Assembly: GCA_029962745.1 (NCBI GenBank)
Contig: CM057153.1
Span: forward strand, 40,032,779 to 40,096,778
Source of the DNA: Echinometra lucunter
Taxonomy: Eukaryota; Echinodermata; Echinoidea; Camarodonta; Echinometridae
Direction of reading: 5' to 3'
Length of the DNA stretch: 64,000 nt
Shown: in pieces, positions 40,801 to 52,800 of the stretch
Layout of the letters: every line of letters starts with the position of its first letter
Numbering within the stretch: the stretch's first letter is position 1
Notes under the pieces: model-generated
What the model was told of the DNA's origin: nothing
Databases searched by the model: none
The model's input: only the letters and a program-made list of their open reading frames with translations
Translations under genes and position numbers: made by a program

Positions 40801-43800
40801 ATCATAAAAAACCCTAAACCAAAAATCCACTGTAGCTTCATTCTGATCTGAGAATTGGGGGAAAAAACTCCTTGCCAGCTAGTGTATGTTTCCCACAAGC
40901 AATGGATGGATAACTGTAAGTTACAGTGTACTGTACCTTGACAATGTACCTCATGTTGACTGCAGCTATGCATGGTAGTATAGATGGTACCTTGCACACA
41001 TTACCAGGTATTTGAGAAGGAATGACAGACCTGTACCTGTGTCACATCAGACTGTCATCTGGTGTGACACCTTGGTAGAGAAATATATATATATATGAAC
41101 AGGGTATTAGACAAACATTAATCGTCACAGTGATGGCCACAATCAAAATGTAGTTCTCTTTTAGATACCATTCAGTCACTCTTTTCCATCATGACTGTTG
41201 GGATGTCCCTTAACTTTGAATTAAGATTGTACACCATCACGTCTATGAAGCCATGTGGGTGCTATCCTCTGCCTGAGGATGGCAGCCTCCAGCAGATGAC
41301 ATCTGACTTAACCTGGTCCTTTGCCCAATCTCAATGACCAGCAAGTTGTGCTTTGCATTGAGAAACAGTGATTTATATTGGTGGAGTCTTGCCATATTTC
41401 TGGGCCTTGGTCTTATGTTTTCTCCAAGACTTATTTTGCAATCTTCTTAACCGGTTGCCTACTGGAACCGGGTTGTCCATGTATTAAACCTGTGGGAACT
41501 AGAGGATTCAGTAGTCATCAGGTGCCATCAAGGTGATTTAACAATAGACTGAACATAAGGGTATGTTTCCCTCTAATCGCCAAGTATCACTGGAATTGGA
41601 TTTGGTATTGAGTTTCTTTAGTGATGTGACTGAGGTTCTTCAAACCTTCCCATGTTTTCACTCTGATAGGATCCCAGTAGCTCCTATTATATATTCACTT
41701 GACCTAAGCTACATGTACATGTATATCTTGTCTTCTTCACCTTGGATATGTGTGAAGGTTTTTTGTTTGTTTGTTTGTTTCTTTTTTTTTTGACTCACAA
41801 TTTGGGACAAAATAGTCTATCATGCAGCCATAGTGGTTTACCACAGTTAAAAGGTGATGAGCAGACTATGCAATTCTTATTGTTATTGCATAAGAGAGCA
41901 TAGCACAGACTATGATTTTTTTAAAAATTAATATTGGTAATGTTACAAGCATTCTTAGCTCTGCAATCATTTTGATTGCTATGGTGAATATGTACAAGAC
42001 CTTATTTTTTTCATCCAAATAAACTAGCCAATGCAAATTTCAGTTCAGATTATCATCAAACACTGTTCATTGATAAAAGCAGTGGTCAAATTCTCAAATG
42101 TCGCTGGCTGGAGATGAAAAATATTTTTCGCCTTTCATTTGTTTAATATTCAACTTGAGGAGGATGATAACTTCACAGCATCTTTACTGTTTTGCTAGCA
42201 TCTTGTTACTGAATAGCTAAAAGCAAACAAATCTAGTCAATGATTTTTAACCCATTTGTGACAGGAATTATTTAAAGCCTAATTTGATCAGCTTTTATTC
42301 TTCAAATTGGCAACACCAACATTTTTATTTTATTGCTACATTTTTCTTATAAAATGTCATGTATCTGAAATGAATAAAAATTGACAGAAATTATGATGAG
42401 AAGTCAAAAAGTTGCCAATTTGCAGGGGAAAACGGTGATTTTAAACTTTCTATCACATTGCCAATTTAAGGATTTTAATGCTTATTTTCCTTTTAAAAAA
42501 TTTCAGCATCAAACAACGAATATTGACGCAACCAAAATGGGCACAGTTTATGTAGAATTTTTTGCTCTTTCTGCTCATGTATTTGGTATGATTTTTAGGG
42601 CTTTGATCAAAAGATATTAGGCCAAACCACAAAATGTGGACCTCTGTCATGAATGGGTTAAGGGCTTACCAAAAATTGTACATAACCTTAAAGAAAGATT
42701 TAATGCACCATGACATAATTTATGTACATAGATGATATACTCTATCTCTTGTTATAAATTCATTCGTATATTTCATTTATTTATTCACTTTTGCAGTGGA
42801 TCCAACAGCCGACAGTAATCAAGTGATCAATGAGATCACTGATAACCTCATCTCATTGAGAGTGCAAGGTAATCGTAATCGTATGACAAGAGGGAGCTCA
42901 TCTTCACATACGGTGAGTAGCAATCTTTATACTTTCCATTGAAGAACTTGTCACATATTTCTTACTGATAGAAATTTATTGATGTAAAAAAGGTATGGTG
43001 CCCACCAATTTATGCTAGTAAGAGTTTGACACTGAATTTTTCCTCATCAAATACATATTTGCTACCCAGGCTGACCCTATTACTTTCAAAATGTTGATAT
43101 GTGAAAGTTTAATGTTTGCATCAGAGAGCATTGTTTCAAGACCTTATTACACCAACACGATTCATCAATGAAGCCTGTATGTATTTGTCAAAGGCTAATT
43201 TTTATAATTTACTTCATACATTCATGCTGATGGAATCTTTTCCAATCGAGACTAATTGCTATACCTGACTATCGTATAACACCTGCTGTATCTCTGTAGC
43301 CTAGCATTATGAACCAGCTTGTTAAGAGATTACTCTACCTCTTTTAATCACCCTAATTCATTACTGACCCATGAGTTTGTTGAAGGAGGGGGTTAGTTTC
43401 CTGTCCCCTGTCATATGTGTTTACCCATGATAGAACCCTACTGCTGTTCCTCTGTCCTAGTTCCTCATTCCAGACTCCAGAATACTTTTAGGAAATACTT
43501 CTCCCTTCACATACTGTTGTTCTTATTATATGCATTAAAATGAATGCACACTAAAATAATGCGCTGTGAACTATAGAAATCATATTTAAAAAATCTAAAA
43601 GTTGCAGAGGGGAAGCTTTAACTTCTGAGCATCCATACTCTAATCCCTTTGTTGTGCTAGTGTAGCCTTATGTTCCTTGGAGTCAAGTGACCGTGGCCTT
43701 AAGTTCCTTGGACATACATAGTATAATAATAATTATATACAAAGACTGATCCCAGCAGGTTTGATGCCTATTTACTTGGTAATGATCACAGGTCTATATG

Positions 43801-46800
43801 TCTATATTTTGTGTGGGATACAATGTTGATGTCAGGGTGTTCCCCTTTTTTACCAGCATTTAGATGGCAAAAGAGATTAAATCAGTTCTGGCTTCTAACT
43901 AATTAAGCACTTATTGATAGACTATAGGCTACAAAACAACACAATAACAACTAATTACAATAGTATGGACTTTGTCACCATCTAATTAGTGTGTTGGTTT
44001 ATCCATTTACCCCTCCATGGTTTTTAACTGCATGCATGCTGTGCTTTCATGAATATAACAGTTCAAAGTTAATTAAATTAGACGCAATACAAAAATGTCT
44101 TTGACGAATGACTTTTTCCTGAAAATCAAAACTTAACGTAAGATTTCTCTTGCCTTTCGAAAAGAAATAGGCATTTTCGAATGAATGAAAATACAGACAG
44201 TGTGATCTGTACTACTTTCACCAACACAGTGCTTTACCTGTAATAGCATAACAAATTAACATTTCCTTTCTGTGAAATTAAAGGTACAGTTGGAATATTA
44301 AAACATGATTAGAAACAAAGCCCTCACCGTGTAATGTTAATAATAAGCCATTGTTTTGATAAGGATTGCAGGTGTGGTTTGTCTAGTGTGGTTTGTCTAG
44401 CGTGGTTTTTACTGGTGGTTGCCATAGTAATGAGAGCATGTGATGTTTGTGGTCTAACCATGTCTGCTGTATGGAAGAGAAGAAATAGATCATGACGTGT
44501 TCCATTAATCACAAACATGCTTTAATGAAACAGGCCCGCCAGTGAAAGATACCCATCTCTCTTTTTTTTTTTTTTATAAAGCTTCCACTTTTCTAATTAT
44601 TGATGAATTGAGAAAATTGCTTTTCATTCAACTCATTGTTTCGAAGTTTGGACTTGAGTCAGAATATTCATTGTTTGGACTTGAGTCAAAATATTCAATA
44701 TTTGGTAATAGGATAGATTATATACTTGGATAAAATTTCTGCTATATTACCTCTGTAAGCTGAATTATTAAATGTAAGTAATGACTATTTGTAGATATAA
44801 TCTGTTTATATATAAATAAGGGAAAAGATGGTTTGTCTTTACATCTGGGATCGACTGGGTCGGTCAGTCCCAGACATAAATAATCATAAATAATTAATTG
44901 ATACACATCTGTCAAAACCCAATTCGAGAGAGAGAGAGAGAGTTTGTAGCTTTATGTTGTTTGATGTCATGCCTCTACCTCTACAGATCATTTCTATTCT
45001 ATAAACACAGGCTGCATCCAACATGAAGGGCTGCATGATCAAGTGCAACAGGTTTTTCCCTCTGACATGCAGAAACATATGCTTAGTGTGTCCCTAGCCT
45101 GTCTCCCATTCATAAAAACAGTACTCGTCTCAACTCCATGGTGCCTGTCAGTCTATGTGTATCGTATCTCACCCAAACTCAATTACCTGCTATTTGACTA
45201 TCAAACCATGCACTGATCCGCTCAATGCGTAATGACACTTAAACCCGGCTCTATTTCCTCCATTTAGCCTGCACAAGCACGCAGCGCAGGAGTTCTTCCG
45301 CCGGGGGTATTTTTAGCGCGATTTGGCGGCAGAAGAGAGGAAGTCGTTTGAGATAGATCGCTGCTATGACACAGCCTTAATTTCTTTTTTGTGGATACCA
45401 TACTTTGCAAATCAGCATCATCCCTGTTGTGTCACCCACCCTTCACACTGTCAATATCTGGATAAAGCCTGTCCAGCTTATATCTTGAATTGTACCGACT
45501 ACATTTTCTGAGTAAATGATGAAAATAAAAGGATTTTCCTCAAATTGTAGTCATATCTCTCTGAAGCTGCTCAAAAAACAAAACAAAAAAAAGCCAGTAG
45601 AGTGTGTCAAGTAAAAAGATTGCCATTTGATCGCTTTTCCTTCTCTCTATTTTTTAAAGTGGCTTTTAAATACATGTATTGAAACACTAAAGGAGAAATG
45701 TTTAACTATTTACAAATTTCTTTCTAAAGAGGAAAATGTTATATCCAGAGTCTGTTTTCATTGCTTATGTTGATAACGTTTTGGATGGATATCTCATCAA
45801 AGCCCCTACTCCCTTTAGAAATATTCAAAGTGCTGAATTTACAGTACCTTCTACTAAAGCATTCTAAAGTTGATAAAGTTGAAATGAGGTTTAGAATCAG
45901 GATAAGAGGTGTGAAATTGGGATATAACACATTTCCATCTGATTCCCCTATGCATCCATTAGGATGAGATGGAGTGATTGCATATTTTTGCTGGTAAATG
46001 TTTGTGAAAGGTTGCGAGGAACTTTATATGAACCCATGCCAGGTACCACAAGTACTTTAAAGAAACTTCATGCGCTGAATCATAACTGTTACACATATAA
46101 AAACAAAAAAATTGATTAATGTTTGCTTACACCCGCACTCACTGCTATTCAAAGACGTCAAAGAAAGTAGAGAAATACGAAAGAGAAAAGGTTTGAAAGA
46201 TTACATGCAAGTCCTTATATTTTCATTGTGTTCTTTATTTCAGAATGAGATTCGAGTCAAGTTTGAATTCAATGGCGAAAAGAGGTGAGTGGCATTGAAA
46301 AATCAGTTTCCAATATTTCATCCTTGTGATTTTGATAGAAATGTTTATCATATCCTTCCCCCTTTCTCTGAAAGGTTTTATCATTTTGGGGGGATGGGAA
46401 CAGTTTAATAACGGGGCAGTGGGAAATCATTGTCATGTTGAACTGACTCATGTTATACAGAGGATATTACTAGAGACTAGCTTGTATGAAAAAAGGTATT
46501 GAATATGAGATTGATATAGATGGGATATTAATAGGGACCTGATAGCTTGATATCTGGTAAATATGACATATATTACAGATAGGATATTGGAAGGAGTTGC
46601 GTGTGTGAAATTTGATATCACATTGTGACTAGGATTTCTAAGAATACCTAGGCCATATTCCTTGTCTAATTGCAGTTTTTAGATCATCTTGAAGTTACAG
46701 TAACTCTTTCAAGTTGCATTCTTTACTCATTTTCTTTTAACACATCCACACACTTTATTTGACGATTTAGTATTGTACGTCATCTATTTAGGTCCTTATT

Positions 46801-49800
46801 GTGACTAAAATTTCTAAGAACACGTGCGCTATTTTCCTTGTCTAATTATATTTATTAGACCACCGTGAGACATTCTTTACTCATTTTATTTTCACACTTC
46901 CACACACTCTTATTCCTTTGATGATTTTAGCATTGAATATCATCTGTTGAGGGCAAAAGGGCAGGATTACTGTGTTGCTAAAGGATACAAATTAAATTGT
47001 ACTATTCATAAAAAGTAATAATTATTGCAAACAGCTACCACATAGAATGTATAGAATTAGGTTAAAAGATATTCCCTGACCTTCTATGGAGTGATAGATA
47101 AGGAATATAAAATACAGGTAATCACAAGAGCCCACAAGGTCGCCAAAGCGATCAGACACACACGAGCTGTGATTTTTTTTATCAAGTTCTAGTATGAAAC
47201 GATGCCCAGACCTTAGTTTCGTTATACAACGTTTCTTTATACGTCCTTTCATTAGTGTACAGACACACAAATCTATCGTATAGCTAGCTATACAGTTTCG
47301 GTGTACCCATATGACAATTTTTTTTGTGTCTGAACATGGGGTTGGGTTCTGGGCAAAGCCAGAACCCAATTTATGCGTGCAAGTGCATTCATGAGCGCTG
47401 ATCAGTCTACTCATGAGTTACTGTAATAATTTTTAAGATTGCATTTAAATGTGCAATATCTCTGTATAGAATAAAGATATGAAATTCATATTTCAAATAA
47501 TCTGGTGACCTAGAACTCCTAATATATGCAGAACAGAATATATCGTCTGTTGAGAACCAGATGGGCATTAACTCATATCATTTTATACAGACTTAATGCC
47601 CTTCTGGCTGATGATATTGTAGGTGATAGGTACACTCTATTATCAATTGTGTGAAAAGATAGGAAAAGGTTTCCAGAAGTCAGACTTGCCAAGTCAACCT
47701 TTCATTGACATTAGAAAGATATCAGTGGTAATTGAGAACAGATACGCCATGTCTCCAACTTAATTTCCTCTCCTATAAATTAGCATCTTGTTAGCGAAAC
47801 TTCATGTGTTGAACTGTATAGTGTGTGAATGATGTTTCCTCCCTCGTGAAATGATGTTAGTTTTTCTTTCCCAGAAATCCTATCAAGTTGCCCTTTATAC
47901 CAACTCTCATGAAATCTATGAATAGTGTAATATGACACACGTTGATGATTTATTGGTTTGTTTGTGGGCTAATGAATAATTCTACTTAAGATTTGTCACA
48001 ATTCAGACAACAATTCAATCTTTTACTAGCTGTAAGTCTAAGATGAACAGAAATAAAGTTAATGAAAAATTCCTAGAAGTGAGAAAAGATAAAGGGTGAG
48101 AGTTAGGGTGATTTAACTAACAAACTCTGAAAAACTGAAGAAAAATAAAGAGGTCTCACGCGATAACAAAGAGGTCTCACGCGATAACAAAGAAATGTTT
48201 GAACACACTTGAAAATTCTAGCTAAATTACTATAAAAAAAAAAAAGCCTTGCTCAATTAAAATAATGTTAACCCAGATCTATATTTTAGAATTTTTCTGA
48301 GTAACCTTCTCCTACTTGCCCAAATCTTTTAATGTTCATGGAATAATTTACAGTCCAGAAATTCTATTTTCTTTTTGAATAAAGATAGTCAGTTTTAATT
48401 TGCGTGCATGCCGAGATATTCACAGTATTTGAGTTTGAAAGGTTACAAAGAGATAATAATCAGTGATTGTCACTCTTTCTTTTTTGCTCAGAATATTACA
48501 AATTCCAAGGCCGCTCAAGTATGATGACTTATTGCTCAAAGCAAGAACAACCTTTGGACAGCCTGTGGATATGTTTCTCACCAATCATAACAATACATTC
48601 TCGGTAGGTACAGTCTGTAGATATATTTCATTTCTCTTTACAAACAATTTCCAATGTTAACTGACTTCAGGAAGTAAGCAGAGCATATCTGACTCTTCTT
48701 CACTCTTCTCGAGTTTTTCCTTTTTTTTCCCATAACAGTGCTTAAGTACATATTTGTGACATGAGGGGTTTTTACACTGGCAAAATTTTGCTTAGTCCCG
48801 GACTATCGGTGGGGTTAAGGGAGGCCTTAGCCCCACCGATAGTAACGGACTTTCCTTAGCCCACTTTCTGTTTACACTGCTTTTTGCAAAAGTGGGCTAG
48901 CCCCACCGATAGTCCCGTACTAGCTGGCCCTGCAAAAAAGCAGGGCTAACCCCACAATTGCGGTGCTAGCACCGCAATTGCCATGCAAAGCAAGCTAGTG
49001 TAAAAAGGAAGAAAAAATAGTCCGGAGTTAGCGACGCAACGAAGCTCAAAGCCCATTGACCAATCAGAAATGAACGCTTATCAGCGAAAAGGGTCAGGTG
49101 ATTCGTGCTTGTATTACGTGACTTACTGATATTAGCGCGCACTAAACGAAACAGAATTTGAGCTAAGTTGAAGTATGGACCCGGACGACAAGAATCTTCT
49201 GCAATTTCTCGTGTTTATGCTGCATATGAAGAAAATGCGAAATGAGGAGAGGAGGAGAAATGAAATGAAAAGGAGAATTCGACGTAGAGCGCGCGCAAAG
49301 CTAGCTAGCGATAGCATGCATGCTCAGACATTTGCGCGTGCGGGATACCCTTGGCCGGCCTTCGGAAATAGTACGGGATTAAGAAAATGCAAGTGTAAAC
49401 AGCCAGCTATTCCTTGGCCCGGGCTAAGCGCATATTACGGGACGAACGAAAGTCCCGTACTAAGGAAAGTACGGGATTAAGAAATGCCAGTGTAAAAAGG
49501 GTAATGGCGTAGTATGTCATTAGTGGTAGTATTCCGTACAAACCATAATGATACATTCTTGGTATGTAAAGTTGATAGACTAGCCTTTTGACAAGGCCTC
49601 ATATATGAATACCATTAGCAATAGTTTGAAGAGTCTTACAGTTGTTAACCTGCAAGTGGTGCCAGCCACTAGGTCTTTCTGCACAATTTGTATTGTTTAA
49701 ATCATAATTTCTATGTTATATATTAAATTTTTCCTGCACTTCTTGGATAGCAGTAGTGATATTCATATTGATATGCTGATGATATATGGGCAAGATGAGG

Positions 49801-52800
49801 TCAGTCAGAGAGCTCAGCTGCAATTGCTTTAAATAGTAACCTTCTTAATTTGTAGAATAATTTTTTTCTCCCTTTTCATCTCCAGTTACTAATTCCAATC
49901 CGTAATCAGACGGATCTCAATCATGCAGTAGAGATCACTGATAATAACCCTAATGCAAAGAGTCTCAGACTTCATCTAGAACTGACCGGTCCAGGTACAT
50001 CTTCAAACAACAATGGCAGCTCTAAAAGAGATCTCTATGACACTGCGGTAAGTTAAATGGTGAAATGGTTGGTTAATTTACCTGACTGCTAAGGAAGCAT
50101 GTGCATGCTTGTGAGTAAGTAACCAGGAGACCGACGGCTTTAAGTCCCGTCCGAAGGACTTGGTAATGAGGATTAATACCTTGCCAAAGGGCATTAGCGC
50201 ATCCACTTGGTTTCAAACCCGGGTAATCCTGGTTACGAGACCACTGCTCTATCCACTGAGCCACAGCGCCTCCTCAGACACGCATATTCAGGATTTGGTG
50301 AAAGGGGTTTCAAATTTTTCCACTGCTAATATATTTTTGAAGTCTCAGACAAGCAAAAAAGAAAAAAGGGTCATTATCTTTTTTATTTGTCTTTGAGGTA
50401 AAAAAAATTAGAAGAATTGAACACATACTTGGGGTTTGTAATAACAGTATGCCAGTAGGATTTTAAACGAAGGGCACAGGCTGAAGCTTGTGCCCTCCCC
50501 CATCCCATCCTAAATCCACACATGAGTGAAAATATTGTGACTTTCAATTTTAAGAACTAGAGCATCTTACTCTGTGCTTCAAATTGAGCTTGAGACCCAG
50601 CTATAAGAGTTGCATTTTTGGAATGACTTTCTCCATTTTCTGTTCCATTGCTCAACTCTTACACTTTTCAACAGTTTTTTTTTGCGGGGTGGGGTTGTGG
50701 TGCAGATATGATTTTATTTGTTATATTATATTTAACATTCAGTAGGAATATTGTTAGAATCTGATATTACATATTCTGACGTAAACAGAATTCAAGATAA
50801 TGCATGTATTTGTTTGATTTTAACCTTGCTTTCTTGCTTATTGTCTCATATAAGAGGATTTCTATGAATTCCAGTCACCGTTAAAAACATCACTCAAAGG
50901 ACACAAGCATTGTGTGAGATAAATATTTGTAGCCTGTGATCAGCAGGCAAGTCATGTGTGGAAGATCTGTTCTCCTCTAATTTGGTGTGTTTTCAGTTTG
51001 CTGATTTGAAAAGGTTGAACTGTGATCTAAATCATTAGATTATGCAGACTAATCAAATTTTTAAAATTTTCGTTGAAAGTAGGTGAAATTTGCTCTTAAA
51101 AATGGGAAGGATCATCTGTAAGTTGCAACTGAACATTCTGGATCATGTTCATTGTCTAATCATGATGATGTTAAGTACGAATATTGTATCATTGATAGAG
51201 GCCTCTTATACAGTCAGTTCTGTTTCAGCTTTAATAGACAATCTGCCTAAAAAGATCTTTCTTGTCTTCATTGAGCCATCTTTATATACATGTTCCAGTG
51301 AGTATAATGCACCATCATTACTTTGATCTCTATTGATTCCATCAGATCCGAAGCAGTGGCACCATACCTCAGTCTAAACACACCTCACCGTCTCGCTCAC
51401 AATCAGTACCCCAAGACTCCCATCTCTGTACCAGTCACGAAACACACAAACGATATTCCACACAGGAGATGCCTACCAGAGATAACGCCAACCCATCTCC
51501 TCCACCTGGTTACATCCCTGCTGATGACACCGTGGCTAGCATGAGCATGAGGCATCAGTCGTATGGAGAGGGCGCTTTTATTCCTGAACCTCCAGAGGAG
51601 GTAAGTGTCTTTTGTACCCAAGTTTAACCAACAAGATCAACTTACAATCAAGTTACACAGACAAGATCAACTTAAACCCAAGTCACATTGAATTGAATTG
51701 AATTGAATTTTGAATTTGTCAGGTTTACAGAGTTACAGGATATTCAAAATGAAGTGAAATTAATATTAAAAAGGGGGGAAATGATTTTAGAAATTAGAAC
51801 ATCAGCTTATCAGTTGCAAAATTTTTAGTGAGTGATTTGTAAATGGTTTCATACAGTGTAATAGAGAATATGACCAAGGTTAGATTTTTGCAGTTAGCAA
51901 AGGTTCTTGTGGGAAAGATAGGCAGCCAATACAACCCATGAAACAACTGTTTCATGTCACAAAAGGGTCATGTCTGACATTTAAACATCGTAGTTGCCAG
52001 TCTGTGATGAAATATTTTATGAAACTAAAATCAAAGTTTTTGAAGTCTTATAAATGTTATCTAATGCTATATGGCCCTTATGGTGTGGTATGAAGGATAA
52101 TATATTAAGATTCTCAATAATTTGCATGTCAACTGATGATAGTATATGATGTAGGATTTCAGTTTTCCACAGTTAATAGTGTTGGTGCACCTTTTAAAGG
52201 AAATTTCACTTTTTTATATGACAGTGTGAAGCTGTTTCATGGATGTTTCAAGCCTCTGTATGTTTATTATATTTATCAAAAGCTCCCTTTCCTGAAATTT
52301 TAAGATTGAATTTACACTTCTCCTCCCACCCCACCCCCAATGATTTAGCACTTAGAATAGTTGAATAAGATTGCAGTACATTTTGAAATCAGCTTTATCT
52401 AGACACTGCTTGTAGTACTGTAGTAATATGAGTTGTCATTTCTCCTTTTAGCATTGAGATTAAGGATTAAAGTGAGTAGGCTTTCATGGTAATCCCTCCA
52501 AGGATTATGTTTAAGCTAGACTGGTCTGGTCGATAATCTCTAGTACTAAGAGCTTGTGCTACTCTCAGGGGATGTCTCACAAACCTTATTAAAGAAAGAA
52601 AAGTATGTAGCATTTAGTGTTTATTATCATTTTCTTTGAAAATACGGTTGGATGGATATCCCCAAAATGTTGGGGAAAGTATATTTTAAAATATTGAAGC
52701 AAAATTATTGACCTTTTTATTTATACCCCCCTTAAAAAAAACCTAAGAACTAACTTTACATGGAAATGATATTAAGACATAAGTATACATGTTACACTTA

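Larger units (their letters stand above)
20408..42796 (+). other. MAP3K2/3: MAP3K2/3 intron 1 (22.4 kb), repeat-rich
   Basis: GT (20408) to AG (42795-42796). Filled with TIR/foldback elements, SINE and LINE remnants and microsatellites listed separately. No additional exon in frame with the gene was found, and none is needed since the frame closes across it. First introns of this size often hold enhancers; I cannot identify one. Confidence 0.8.
46285..48491 (+). other. MAP3K2/3: MAP3K2/3 intron 3
   Basis: GT-AG intron of 2.2 kb with a large tandem duplication (46623-46950), a small foldback (47542-47616), a GGGTTCTGG/CCAGAACCC hairpin (47344-47368) and an exact 23-bp tandem pair (48149-48194, with GAGGTCTCACGCGATAACAA). 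The 130-codon minus-strand ORF at 47022-47414 has no recognisable domain. Confidence 0.8.

Noticed and set aside
47022..47414. 130-codon minus-strand ORF
   Set aside because: No recognisable domain, lies inside a kinase-gene intron and overlaps a hairpin; likely chance.
50209..50275. A tRNA gene on the minus strand
   Set aside because: A and B boxes are present, but the acceptor stem does not close and the sequence continues into a SINE body.
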